From Alcaligenaceae bacterium (GTDB lineage Bacteria > Pseudomonadota > Gammaproteobacteria > Burkholderiales > Burkholderiaceae_B): a stretch of DNA of 64,000 bases. Position 1 is the first letter of the stretch. Each line of letters starts with the position of its first letter. Below are positions 1-8,537 of the stretch, one piece after another. Location: positions 366,564 through 430,563 of the forward strand of contig JACCES010000002.1 of assembly GCA_013416455.1 (NCBI GenBank). Reading direction: 5' to 3'. Below the pieces are notes generated by a model that made no database searches, was not told where the DNA came from, and saw only the letters and a list, made by a program, of their open reading frames with translations. A program made the position numbers and the translations under genes.

Positions 1-957
1 TTGTTGACGAAGAAGCTCAAAGCCGACGTCGTCCTGCTGCAGCTGAGTCCGCCGGATGCCCGGAATCGCTACAGTCTGGGTGTGGCCAATGACTACCAGC
101 TGGCCGCGGCCCGGGAGGCGCGAGTCGTGATTGCTGAAATCAACCAGCAGGCGCCGTATTCGCCCAGCGCGCTTTTACCGCTCGATCTGCGCATAGATCA
201 TATGGTGTGGGCCGACGAGCCCTTGGTGGAAATCCCTTCTTCATCGGTGGACGAGGTTTCGGTTCGGATTGCATCCCATGTTGCGCAACTGATTCCTGAT
301 GGTGGAACCATCCAGATGGGAATGGGAAGCCTGATGACCGCCATCTGCGATGCGCTCTCAGGGCACAAGGACCTGGGCATCCACAGCGGTATTCTGAACG
401 ATGGCATGGCCGAACTGATCCGGCGCGGCGTGGTCACCAATGCCCGCAAGGGAACGCATGTGGGCAGGTCGGTGGTCGGCTCGCTGCTGGGGACGCGCCG
501 TCTCTTTGAATTCGCGGACAACAACCGGGACATATGTCTGGTGGAAACCAGTGTGACGCATGGCCGCGACTGGCTGTCCCGGCAAACCCGCCTGTGCGCG
601 ATCAACTCCGCCATAGAAATCGACCTTACCGGCCAGGTCAATGCCGAAGTGGCGAACGGAAGATATGTTGGTGCGATAGGAGGACAGCCCGATTTCATTC
701 GCGCGGCGGGCGAGTGCGATGACGGAGTTTCCATTATTGCTTTGCCGTCAAGCGCGGCGGGAGGAAGATTCTCCAGGATCGTGGACAGACTGAATGGACC
801 CGTCACCACTCCCCGCTGTGACGTGGATTGTGTCGTAACCGAGTGGGGAGTCGCCCGCTTGCGCGGGCTGGCCTTGCGCCAGCGCGCCGTCGCCATGGCG
901 GGAATCGCGCATCCGAAACACCGTGACAGCCTCCTCGCCGCCGCGACAAGGCTGTAA
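1..957 (+). CDS. Acetyl-CoA hydrolase/transferase family protein, 5'-truncated by window edge
   Basis: The reading frame is open from base 1, so about 100 N-terminal residues lie outside the window and the TTG at position 1 need not be a start. The visible 318 residues match the C-terminal half of the acetyl-CoA hydrolase / 4-hydroxybutyrate CoA-transferase family. They include the segment INSAIEIDLTGQVNAE (201-216), followed by a glycine-rich IGGQPDF (226-232) and the late family block VVTEWGVARLRGL (278-290). Such enzymes move CoA between short-chain acids through a glutamyl-CoA intermediate. The substrate cannot be read from the sequence. It is followed by a nitroreductase gene about 90 bp downstream. 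Confidence 0.85.
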   Translation: MLTKKLKADVVLLQLSPPDARNRYSLGVANDYQLAAAREARVVIAEINQQAPYSPSALLPLDLRIDHMVWADEPLVEIPSSSVDEVSVRIASHVAQLIPDGGTIQMGMGSLMTAICDALSGHKDLGIHSGILNDGMAELIRRGVVTNARKGTHVGRSVVGSLLGTRRLFEFADNNRDICLVETSVTHGRDWLSRQTRLCAINSAIEIDLTGQVNAEVANGRYVGAIGGQPDFIRAAGECDDGVSIIALPSSAAGGRFSRIVDRLNGPVTTPRCDVDCVVTEWGVARLRGLALRQRAVAMAGIAHPKHRDSLLAAATRL

Positions 958-1050
958 ACCCGCCGTCGTCGACCACGCCCCCGTGTTGTGGCGAAGACGC
1001 GTCGGCCTGCCTGCGGGCGGGAGTCCATCACACTGATATGGAGATACCTC

Positions 1051-1746
1051 ATGAACGGCCCCGTTTTGGTGGATGCGCGGGATATGGAGATTCTGGAGCG
1101 TTTATATGCTCAACGGTTCAGTTGCCGGGCATTTCTCCCGGAGTCCGTGCCCCCGGAGATCATCAGAAGAATATTGAGTTTGGCTCAACGTACGGCCTCA
1201 TGGTGCAATTCTCAGCCTTGGCAAGTCGTGATCTTGTCCGGCGATTCCTTGAAGAGATTGGGACAGGCAATGCTGCAAGCGGCGGACGCTCCGGCTGAAG
1301 TCCCGGATTTCGCATGGCCCACTGAATACCGGGGCGTGTACCTGACTCGGAGGCGTGAATGCGGGCTTGCACTCTATGTGAGTGTCGGTATCGAGAGGGG
1401 AAATCGCCCAGCGGCGGAACAGCAGCGTCTCGAGAACTTTCGGTTCTTTGGTGCACCGCATGTCGCAATGATTACGACTGACCACGCCTTGGGTACATAT
1501 GGCGCGATCGACTGTGGCGCATATGTGACGTCGTTCATCACCGCAGCCGGCGCGCTGGGTGTGGCAAGTATCCCGCAGGCGGCACTGGTGAGCAGGCCGC
1601 AACTCATGCGTGACCATCTTGGGCTGGGCGAAGACAGGCGTCTGGTCTGTGGCATATCCTTCGGCTATGCGGACGAGAGGCATCCAGCCAATGGATTCCG
1701 GACGACTCGGGAGACGCTCGATCAGGTCGTTACTTTTCTGGGGTGA
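1051..1746 (+). CDS. Nitroreductase family FMN-dependent oxidoreductase
   Basis: A 231-residue cytoplasmic flavoprotein of the nitroreductase fold. The N-terminal RFSCRAFLPESVP block and WCNSQPWQV (about residues 49-57) are the usual FMN-phosphate and isoalloxazine-contacting segments. A late glycine-containing segment (GAYVTSFITAAGALGVAS) forms the dimer/FMN core. The start at 1051 is preferred because GGAG lies 8 bases upstream; an in-frame codon at 988 has no ribosome site. Known members use NAD(P)H to reduce nitroaromatics, quinones or enoates. The true substrate is unknown here, and there is no obvious partner apart from the upstream CoA-transferase. Confidence 0.85.
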   Translation: MNGPVLVDARDMEILERLYAQRFSCRAFLPESVPPEIIRRILSLAQRTASWCNSQPWQVVILSGDSLKRLGQAMLQAADAPAEVPDFAWPTEYRGVYLTRRRECGLALYVSVGIERGNRPAAEQQRLENFRFFGAPHVAMITTDHALGTYGAIDCGAYVTSFITAAGALGVASIPQAALVSRPQLMRDHLGLGEDRRLVCGISFGYADERHPANGFRTTRETLDQVVTFLG

Positions 1747-1965
1747 GCGTTGTCGCCCATCGGGCGATGTCGGCACTGTCTGCCGAGCTGTTTTGCGCAC
1801 CCGAAGTCCGGTCAACGTCCTTCCGGCGGGGCGCTGGTGTATAACTCGGGAAGAGGGGGCTCAATGAGCCGGCCCGCCGGCAAGCGTGAGACAGGATGAT
1901 GGTTTTATCTGTCATGGCGCTTCCCGCGGACACCCGGCGCGAACATCGCAAAGGAAGTCGACTCG

Positions 1966-2583
1966 ATGGAATATGGCGAACGTTTCAACAGCATTTCCCA
2001 TATGGCGGGCGCGGGGCTCGCAGTGGCGGGCGCGGTGCCGCTCATCATGCTGGGCGCGCAGGCGGGCGACGCCTGGAAGATCGTCAGCTTCAGCGTCTAC
2101 GGCGCCGTGTTGCTGTGCCTTTATCTGGCTTCGACGCTTTATCACAGCCTGCGCGGCCGGGCCAAGCGGATCTGGTGCAAGTTCGATCATTGCGCCATCT
2201 ATCTGTTGATTGCCGGCAGCTATACGCCTTTCGCGCTGGTGAGTCTGCGCGGCCCCTGGGGCTGGTCGCTCTTCGGCGTCGTGTGGGGGCTGGCGCTACT
2301 GGGCATCGTCCAGGAAATCTGGCTGGCGCGGGGCATGAGGGTGCTTTCCCTGGTGCTCTATGTATTGATGGGGTGGCTGGCCGTCATTGCCGTTGTGCCG
2401 CTGCTGGATGCGCTGGGCCGCGATGGCTTTCTATGGCTGACGGCCGGCGGCCTGCTCTATACGATCGGAATCATCTTTTATGCCAACGACAGCCGCTGGC
2501 GCCATGCTCATGGCGTCTGGCATCTGTTCGTGCTGGGCGGCAGTGCCTGCCATTACTTCACGGTGCTCCGTTATGTTGCGTGA
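1966..2583 (+). CDS. Haemolysin III / PAQR-family membrane protein (YqfA type)
   Basis: A 205-residue seven-helix inner-membrane protein. It has the PAQR/Hly-III metal motifs: S-x3-H in STLYHS (about 56-61), an aspartate in FDHCAIYLLIAGSYTP (about 68-83), and H-x3-H in the C-terminal HAHGVWHLFVLGG segment (about 180-192). These residues form the zinc site in the superfamily. AAGGAAG sits 9 bases before the ATG. Bacterial members have been linked to membrane-lipid homeostasis; the haemolysin name is historical. It looks like a stand-alone gene. Confidence 0.9.
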   Translation: MEYGERFNSISHMAGAGLAVAGAVPLIMLGAQAGDAWKIVSFSVYGAVLLCLYLASTLYHSLRGRAKRIWCKFDHCAIYLLIAGSYTPFALVSLRGPWGWSLFGVVWGLALLGIVQEIWLARGMRVLSLVLYVLMGWLAVIAVVPLLDALGRDGFLWLTAGGLLYTIGIIFYANDSRWRHAHGVWHLFVLGGSACHYFTVLRYVA

Positions 2584-2643
2584 TGTGGCGCGGCGTGTCC
2601 GGACCGGCGGGCATGTATTGAGCTGAGCCATTTGCGGAAAAAT

Positions 2644-2813
2644 CGCCCCTGCCTTGAAGGAAACCCTGGACGATGAGAAAGTTGAACTCTCGGCTGGTCA
2701 ACCCGGGCACGGAATTGATGTATCTTTCAGGAGAGTCCGCCGGCATCCCGCGGACGGATGTGCGGAGATGGGCCCGCATTGCCCAGGAGGCCGGCATCCA
2801 CTCCGATGATTGA
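2644..2813 (+). pseudogene. 3' stub of a Bug-family (TTT) receptor gene
   Basis: This untranslated stretch aligns with the last ~160 bases of the intact bug gene that ends at 9521. Both share TTGAAGGAAACCCTGG, then, after substitutions and small indels, a final segment reading RTDVRRWARIAQEAGIHSDD and a stop; the intact copy ends LRTDVQRWARIAQEAGIQLDD. No start codon and none of the first ~270 codons remain. It sits directly before a flavin reductase gene, exactly as the intact bug gene does at 9551, so it is the residue of a segmental duplication. Confidence 0.85.
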
Positions 2814-2842
2814 TGACCCAACCCCGCCAAAGGAAACAAGCA

Positions 2843-3484
2843 ATGTCAGACATGCATTTTTATGAACCTTCCCAAGGGCACCGTCTTCCGCACTGCCCGT
2901 TGAAAGCGATCGTTGCGCCCAGGCCGATCGGCTGGATCTCGACCGTCGATGTCCAGGGAAAGGTCAATCTTGCGCCATACAGTTTCTTCAATTTCGTATG
3001 CGAAGCGCCACCGATTCTTTATTTTTCGAGCACGGGATGGAAGGACAGCGCGCAGAATGTGAAGGATACCGGCGAGTTCGTGGCCAATCTGGCAACCCGC
3101 CCGCTGGCGGAGGCGATGAACATCAGTTCGGCCATGGTTCCGCCGGAGGTCGACGAGATGCAGCTTGCCGGATTGGCGTCCGCGCCCTCCCGGCTCGTCA
3201 AGCCTCCGCGTGTGGCGCAGGCGCCCGCCGCTTTTGAATGCAAGTTGATCTCCATTACCCAGATCCGGGATCTTGATGACAAGCCTAGCGACTCGTTCAT
3301 GGTGATGGGGCAGGTCGTCGGTGTGCACATCAATCAGGACTTCCTTCGCGACGGGCTCTTCGATACGGCCGCGGCCCGCACGATCGCACGCTGCGGCTAT
3401 CGCGGCTACTACGCTGAGGTCGCGGAAATGTTCGAAATGATGCGGCCATCCGAGACTTCGGCTGTCGAGAAAGGGGCTGCGTAG
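2843..3484 (+). CDS. Flavin reductase-like FMN-binding split-barrel protein (copy A)
   Basis: A 213-residue protein of the flavin reductase / DIM6-NTAB family. It has the diagnostic early block CPLKAIVAPRPIGWIST (about 18-34) and NLAPYSFFNFVCEAPP (about 42-57), which contact FMN, and the later FECKLI segment. The ATG at 2843 is chosen because AAGGAAA lies 6 bases upstream. Copy B at 9551-10192 is about 88 percent identical by hand count. Members of this fold may supply reduced flavin to a monooxygenase or act as oxidoreductases; no flavin-dependent monooxygenase was recognised nearby. A bug-gene stub precedes it. Confidence 0.85.
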   Translation: MSDMHFYEPSQGHRLPHCPLKAIVAPRPIGWISTVDVQGKVNLAPYSFFNFVCEAPPILYFSSTGWKDSAQNVKDTGEFVANLATRPLAEAMNISSAMVPPEVDEMQLAGLASAPSRLVKPPRVAQAPAAFECKLISITQIRDLDDKPSDSFMVMGQVVGVHINQDFLRDGLFDTAAARTIARCGYRGYYAEVAEMFEMMRPSETSAVEKGAA

Positions 3485-3548
3485 GCGCGCTGCCGCGCGG
3501 CGCCCGGCGCCGCGGCGGCCCTAGTTGATCCTGTTCATGGAGTTTTTG

Positions 3549-4196
3549 ATGTACGTACCCGCACATTTCGATGAGCCGCGTACCGAGGTGCTGCATGAGC
3601 TGATTGCCCGGCATCCTCTGGGCGTACTCTTCACGCACGGCAGGGGCGGCCTGGATGCCAACCATCTGCCTTTCGAGCTCAATGCCGCGCAGGGCGGGCA
3701 CGGGACGCTGCATGCCCATGTGGCCCGGAACAATCCCGTGTGGCGGGACGTTTCCGATGGCGACGAGGCACTGGTGGTGTTCAGCGCGGGCGATGCCTAT
3801 ATTTCGCCGCAATGGTATCCCAGCAAGCATGAATTTCATAAACAGGTTCCCAGCTGGAATTACATCGTGGTGCATGCGCATGGCCGCATGACGATCCGGG
3901 ATGATGAGCGCTATGTCCGGGGCGTGGTTGCGCGTTTGACCCGGGTTCACGAGGCGTCCCAGCCCGTGCCCTGGAAGATGACTGATGGTCCGAAGGACTA
4001 TATCGACGGGATGCTCAAGGCCATCGTGGGGATCGAGATTCAGATCACCAGGCTGGTGGGCAAGGCCAAGCTCAGTCAGAACAAGGAAGTCCGGGATATC
4101 CGCGGCGCGGGCAATGCCCTGGTCGCGAAAGGTGATCATCTGGTTGGGGAAGCCATGCTTGCCGCCGCCGATGCGCGGGCCGGGCAACAGCGGTGA
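3549..4196 (+). CDS. PaiB-like FMN-binding negative transcriptional regulator
   Basis: A 215-residue protein with the PaiB family pattern: MYVPAHFDE at the N terminus, HPLGVLFT and ANHLPFEL (about 23-47), HVARNNPVW, then SPQWYPSKHE and VPSWNYIVVHAHG (about 85-112). These line the FMN-binding split barrel. GGAG lies 6 bases before the chosen ATG; an upstream in-frame ATG at 3525 has none. PaiB of Bacillus represses sporulation and protease genes, but most proteobacterial homologues are uncharacterised and may be pyridoxamine-phosphate-oxidase-like enzymes. It follows flavin reductase copy A on the same strand. Confidence 0.85.
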   Translation: MYVPAHFDEPRTEVLHELIARHPLGVLFTHGRGGLDANHLPFELNAAQGGHGTLHAHVARNNPVWRDVSDGDEALVVFSAGDAYISPQWYPSKHEFHKQVPSWNYIVVHAHGRMTIRDDERYVRGVVARLTRVHEASQPVPWKMTDGPKDYIDGMLKAIVGIEIQITRLVGKAKLSQNKEVRDIRGAGNALVAKGDHLVGEAMLAAADARAGQQR

Positions 4197-4331
4197 GTGT
4201 GCATCTGAAGCGCTGAAACAGCGTGTGCCCGGCGACGGCGAGGCGGCCGGCGGGCGTGCTTGCCGCTCGAATTGTTCAGAGCATCCTTAGCGGTTATCCT
4301 CATCATTCACATACTGATCGATCCTCGTGGC

Positions 4332-5129
4332 ATGAATCTTCCTCGCCCCGATCAACGGGAAAAAAAGGCGTCCATCGCAGTCAAGCCGGAAAGAATGCGG
4401 CAGCGTTCGCCCTTGTATGCGGCGCTGGCCCGCAATCTCATCGACTCCATCACCAGCGGCCAGTATCCGGTCGGCTCGCTGCTGCCGACCGAAATGGAGC
4501 TCAGCAAGCGGTACGGTCTGAGCCGTCAGACCGTGCGGCAAGCGCTGGGGCAGATGGCGGACCTGGGTTTCGTCGTGCGTCAGCCGGGGGTGGGCACCCG
4601 CGTGCTGAGGATGGACTCGCCGGTGCGCTATACGCATTCGATAGAGTCTTTTTCAGACTTGGAGCATTACGCGAAAGAGCTGCGCCTTGTCATCCAGCAT
4701 ATGGAGGAAGTCGAGGTTTCCGGGGAACTCGCCCAGTTCGTGGGCTGCCGGGAATCCAGCCGCTGGCTTTACGTCCGGGGCATACGATGCCTGGTGGGAA
4801 GCGACGAACCCGTGGCCTTCAGTGAAACCTATCTGAAGGAAGGCTTTCCGGATATAAAGGAACACCTTGCCAATCTGCAGGGTTCCGCCGTCCATCTGCT
4901 GCTCGAACGGCAATACGGGGAAGTGATCGAAGAAATACGTCAGCAGGTGTCCGCCATGGCCCTGGATGAAAAAATAGCCGCTGCGCTGGGTGTTCCAGCG
5001 GGCTCCCCGGGGTTGGAAATCCGCCGCAGGTTCTACGGTTCCGGCGGCCGTCTGATTCTGTCGGGGCATGTCGTCCATGTCGGCAACCAGTTCAACTACG
5101 CCTCCCGGTTCATCCGGGAAAAATGCTGA
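4332..5129 (+). CDS. GntR-family transcriptional regulator with UTRA domain (HutC subfamily)
   Basis: A 265-residue regulator. A winged HTH occupies about residues 27-95, with the signature LARNLIDSITSGQYPVGSLL, LPTEMELSKRYGLSRQTVRQAL and a wing ending GVGTRV. A UTRA effector-binding domain follows to the end, including RGIRCL and the family motif LEIRRRFY near the C terminus. The start could be ATG 4332 or ATG 4395; neither has a strong ribosome site. It precedes the hydroxy-acid dehydrogenase gene on the same strand with 136 bp between, and that gap carries a perfect 16-bp palindrome. It is therefore the likely local regulator, although this is inferred. Confidence 0.88.
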   Translation: MNLPRPDQREKKASIAVKPERMRQRSPLYAALARNLIDSITSGQYPVGSLLPTEMELSKRYGLSRQTVRQALGQMADLGFVVRQPGVGTRVLRMDSPVRYTHSIESFSDLEHYAKELRLVIQHMEEVEVSGELAQFVGCRESSRWLYVRGIRCLVGSDEPVAFSETYLKEGFPDIKEHLANLQGSAVHLLLERQYGEVIEEIRQQVSAMALDEKIAAALGVPAGSPGLEIRRRFYGSGGRLILSGHVVHVGNQFNYASRFIREKC

Positions 5130-5180
5130 ACCGTCCGCCCGCGGTTCCCGGTCTCCCGCAACGCCATGCCTTGATTGGTA

Positions 5181-5196
5181 CATACCCTAGGGTATG
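5181..5196. promoter_or_regulatory. Perfect 16-bp palindrome, candidate operator
   Basis: CATACCCTAGGGTATG is identical to its own reverse complement. It lies between the GntR gene and the hydroxy-acid dehydrogenase gene, 69 bp before the latter's ATG. A TTGATT (5171-5176) with TATGCA (5193-5198) would place the palindrome across a weak promoter spacer and -10. Dimeric GntR regulators bind such symmetrical sites, so repressor binding here is plausible but unproven. Confidence 0.6.
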
Positions 5197-5265
5197 CATC
5201 CAAGAACTTGAGGCTTAAAATGTCCGTACAAGGGTGGGTATTCTGGTTCGGACAAGGGAGGGGGC

Positions 5266-6495
5266 ATGGCGTACGATATTGGCGAGGCGCTCAACATCGC
5301 CGATCTGCGGAATGCGGCGCGGAAAGCATTGCCGAAAGGCCTTTTTGAGTTTGTTCTGCGGGGAACCGAGGACGAGATCGCCCTGAGACGGAACAGGGCG
5401 CGTTTCGATGCGATTTCCATGCGGCCGCGCGTCCTGGTGGATGTATCGGAAAGAAGCCAGGCGCACGCCTTCTTCGGAAAGCCCAGCACCATGCCGATTG
5501 CGATTGCGCCGACCGGGGCGGCGGGGCTGCTCTGGTTCGACGGCGAAATCGCGGTCGCCAGGGCGGCCGCCAGCGCCGGCATTCCGTTCACGCTTTCAAC
5601 GGCGTCCATTGTGTCGATGGAGCGGGTGGCGGAAGAGGCCGGAGGCTGTCTGTGGTTCCAGCTCTATATGCTGCCGGAGCGGCGGATGTCGCATCAGTTG
5701 GTCGAGCGCGCCCGGGCCGCGGGTTATGAAGGCCTGGTGGTCACCGTCGACACCGCGGCCACGCCCAACCGCGAATACAACCGGCGCAACGGCTTTTCAT
5801 TGCCCATGCGTCTGACCCGGCGGAATGTGTGGGATGTGGCGAGGCATCCGGGCTGGTTCTTCAAGGTGTTCTTGCGCTATCTGCTGCGGTCCGGCATTCC
5901 GATGCTGGAAAACTATCCCGACGAATTGCGCCTGAAACTTACCGAAAAAACCGATGGCCGACGCGGCCTGCCCAAGAGCGATTCGCTCGATTGGAACGAC
6001 CTGCGCGAATTGCGCAAGATGTGGAAGGGCCCCCTGATGGTGAAAGGCATCCTCAATCCCGAGGATGCGGCATTGGCGGCTGACTGCGGCGCCGAAGCGG
6101 TGATCGTGTCGAATCACGGGGGCCGCAACCTCGATTGTTCGATGGCGCCCATCGAAGCGCTTCCGGCCGTTGTCGATCGGGTCGGCAAGCGTGTGGACGT
6201 CATGGTCGACAGCGGGTTCGAGCGCGGCGGCGATGTGGTCAAGGCGCTGGCGCTGGGAGCCAAGGGCGTGTTCGTCGGGCGTGCGCCATTGTGGGGTGTA
6301 TCGGTTGCCGGCGAGGCGGGCGCCGGCCGGGCCATTGCCATCCTGCACGAAGAGATCGATCGGGTGCTGGCCTTTGCCGGCTGCCCCGCGATCGATGCGC
6401 TGGACCGGTCCATCCTCCAGTTGACACCCGGTTTCGGCGGGTGGACCCCCGCCGCGGAGGCGCCGCCGGTGTCCTCCGTTCCGCTCGTTGCCTGA
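5266..6495 (+). CDS. FMN-dependent alpha-hydroxy-acid dehydrogenase/oxidase
   Basis: A 409-residue TIM-barrel flavoenzyme of the lactate dehydrogenase (LldD) / mandelate dehydrogenase / glycolate oxidase family. Visible key parts are the IAPTGAAGLL FMN loop (79-89), WFQLYMLPER (130-139), VTVDTA (159-164), K260 in MVKGIL, the catalytic block SNHGGRNLD with H284 and R287, and the phosphate-binding DSGFERGGDVVKAL (315-328). These enzymes oxidise (S)-2-hydroxy acids to 2-oxo acids. AAGGGAGG directly precedes the ATG. It heads a (+) series with a dioxygenase, an FAH-type hydrolase and a Bug receptor. Substrate is unassigned; a mandelate- or aromatic-lactate-like compound is one possibility. Confidence 0.9.
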   Translation: MAYDIGEALNIADLRNAARKALPKGLFEFVLRGTEDEIALRRNRARFDAISMRPRVLVDVSERSQAHAFFGKPSTMPIAIAPTGAAGLLWFDGEIAVARAAASAGIPFTLSTASIVSMERVAEEAGGCLWFQLYMLPERRMSHQLVERARAAGYEGLVVTVDTAATPNREYNRRNGFSLPMRLTRRNVWDVARHPGWFFKVFLRYLLRSGIPMLENYPDELRLKLTEKTDGRRGLPKSDSLDWNDLRELRKMWKGPLMVKGILNPEDAALAADCGAEAVIVSNHGGRNLDCSMAPIEALPAVVDRVGKRVDVMVDSGFERGGDVVKALALGAKGVFVGRAPLWGVSVAGEAGAGRAIAILHEEIDRVLAFAGCPAIDALDRSILQLTPGFGGWTPAAEAPPVSSVPLVA

Positions 6496-6529
6496 TTGAG
6501 GCAAGAATTTTCAAGGGAGACGTTTCATC

Positions 6530-7387
6530 ATGGCTTTGAGTTTCAAGCAGATTGGCAACACGTTTGCCGCGGAAGTGCGGGATATCGACCTGCACGCCGG
6601 GATCGATCAGAGCATCGTCGATCAGATTGAGCACGGGCTGGCCACTTACGGGGTGTTGATCTTCCGTGACCAGAACCTGGACGACGACAGCCAGCAGGCA
6701 TTCATCCAGCAGTTCGGGCCGCCGTTCGAGACCAAGCTGAAAGAGATCAGCGCGGGACATCCGCACTTCTATGACATAGGGAATGTCGACCCTGAAGGCA
6801 AGCCGATTGCCGAAGACAGTGTCCGCGGCATGTACATGCTTGCCAACCTGCTCTGGCATACCGACGGCTCGCAGGCGCAGCCGCCCATCCGGCTGACGGC
6901 ATTGCATGCGCGAGTGCTGCCGCCGGTTCCGCCGCCCACCGAATATGCCGACATGCGGGGCGCCTGGGACGCCCTGCCCGCCGAACTGCGGCGCGAAATC
7001 GATGAACTGGCGGTCGAGCACAGTGTGTACTGGTCCCGCCAGAAGATCGGCATGTCGATGAAGGATTTCAGCGAGGAAACACTGAAAACCCGCCAGCCCG
7101 TGGTGCATCCCCTGGTACGGACCAATAAGCTGACCGGCAGAAAATCCCTGTACCTGGCTTCACACGCATCGCACGTGATCGGGTGGCCGGTCGAGAAGGG
7201 GCGCGCCCTGATCGAGGAACTGACCGAGCACGCCACTCAGCCGGAATTCGTCTATGCGCATCAGTGGCGGGACAGGGATCTCGTCATGTGGGATGACAGC
7301 TGGACGATGCATCGCTCCACCCCCTACGACGGTCCTCATCCGCGCAAGCTGCGGTGGTGCGGCGTCCGGGAACTCGAAGCCGTTTAA
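6530..7387 (+). CDS. TauD/TfdA-family Fe(II)/2-oxoglutarate-dependent dioxygenase
   Basis: A 285-residue dioxygenase of the taurine/2,4-D dioxygenase family. The 2-His-1-carboxylate iron site is visible as H110-x-D112 (LLWHTDGS) and H261 in WDDSWTMHRS. The 2-oxoglutarate-binding arginine is probably R272 or R275 in HPRKLRW. The usual WDNR element before the distal histidine reads WDDS here. Family members hydroxylate a carbon next to a leaving group, releasing sulfite, phenol or an aldehyde. It lies 34 bp after the hydroxy-acid dehydrogenase gene with GGGAGA before the ATG, so it is probably co-transcribed. Confidence 0.9.
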   Translation: MALSFKQIGNTFAAEVRDIDLHAGIDQSIVDQIEHGLATYGVLIFRDQNLDDDSQQAFIQQFGPPFETKLKEISAGHPHFYDIGNVDPEGKPIAEDSVRGMYMLANLLWHTDGSQAQPPIRLTALHARVLPPVPPPTEYADMRGAWDALPAELRREIDELAVEHSVYWSRQKIGMSMKDFSEETLKTRQPVVHPLVRTNKLTGRKSLYLASHASHVIGWPVEKGRALIEELTEHATQPEFVYAHQWRDRDLVMWDDSWTMHRSTPYDGPHPRKLRWCGVRELEAV

Positions 7388-7456
7388 CGCGACGGACGGG
7401 GGCCGGCTTCGATACATGGAGCGCCAACATATGGATCAATCAAGAAGAAAATCATC

Positions 7457-8410
7457 ATGAAAATCGGACGATATGCAGGAAAGGGCCGCGACGGCGCGGC
7501 GCAGGAGCGGCTTGGGGTGGTTCATGAAGGGAAAGACCGGTCCGATGACGCATCGGTGCTTGACCTCATCGCCGCGATGCAGGCTCATGGAAAGCTGGCG
7601 GAGGTGCCGCTGACCATGGATGAATTCATCGATGGCGGGTCCGCCATGCTGCAGGCCGGCTATGAAGCCATCGAGTGGGCCATGCGTGAAGGCCAGGAGC
7701 ATTGGTGGACTGATGAACCCTCTGTGCCCTGGATGACGCCGTTGAACGTCCGCAACTGTATTGCGGGCGGGCGCAACTTCGCGGCACACAGGGACGAGGT
7801 CCTGGAATACTGGAAGAAACAGGGCGCGAAGATCCATTCCGAGATTCCCATGGGGTTCATCAAGCTGGCGAGTTCGATGGTGCCGACGCGTTCGGTCGTG
7901 AAACGTCCGGAAGGCTGTACCTGGTTCGACTTCGAGGTCGAGGCAACCGTCGTCATTGGCAGACAGGCGCTGGACGTCAAGGCGGGCGATGCGCTGAAGG
8001 CCGTCTTCGGCTACACGATCCTCAACGATCTTTCCGCCCGCGAGCTGCAGCGCAAGGAAATGGCCAACCAGTCCATTCTGCTGGGCAAGAATTTTCCCGG
8101 TCTGGGGCCGTTGGGGCCATGGATTCTCACGGCTGACGAGGTCCCCGATCCCTCTGTGCTGGATGTCAGGCTGACGGTAAACGGCGAGTTGCGCCAGCAA
8201 GCCAGTTGCTCGGACCTGATCTTTCCGTTCGAGGAATTGATTGCGCACTGGTCCCGCCTGGGTCTGGCGCGTGGCGACCTGATCACCACCGGGTCGCCTG
8301 AAGGCGTCGCCATCGGCCGGCCGGATCCTCTGCCGTTTTATCTACGGCCCGGTGACGTGGTGCGGGCCGAGGTCACTCAGGTCGGGGTGCTTGAAACCGT
8401 GATCGGATAA
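7457..8410 (+). CDS. Fumarylacetoacetate hydrolase (FAH) family protein
   Basis: A 317-residue FAH-fold enzyme. The metal triad is seen as E160 and E162 in WFDFEVEA and D191 in YTILNDLSAREL. H111 (GGRNFAAH), K211 in GKNFPGLGPLGPW and the TGSPEGVA loop complete the active site. Relatives cleave C-C bonds in fumarylpyruvate or acylpyruvates, or act as hydratases or decarboxylases on 2-oxo-diacids. Its position between a dioxygenase and a transport receptor suggests it processes an open-chain or dicarbonyl product of that pathway. The start codon follows a purine-rich AAGAAGAAAA stretch. Confidence 0.9.
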   Translation: MKIGRYAGKGRDGAAQERLGVVHEGKDRSDDASVLDLIAAMQAHGKLAEVPLTMDEFIDGGSAMLQAGYEAIEWAMREGQEHWWTDEPSVPWMTPLNVRNCIAGGRNFAAHRDEVLEYWKKQGAKIHSEIPMGFIKLASSMVPTRSVVKRPEGCTWFDFEVEATVVIGRQALDVKAGDALKAVFGYTILNDLSARELQRKEMANQSILLGKNFPGLGPLGPWILTADEVPDPSVLDVRLTVNGELRQQASCSDLIFPFEELIAHWSRLGLARGDLITTGSPEGVAIGRPDPLPFYLRPGDVVRAEVTQVGVLETVIG

Positions 8411-8537
8411 GGCCCTCAGGGAAAGAAACGACGCTTTGTCACTATCCGCAGCCAGCGCTGTGTGCCGCGCCGGCTGTGCTTTCTGGTTTTCCAACCACCG
8501 GTCGGGTACACGGGCCATATTCTTATAAAGAGAGACA

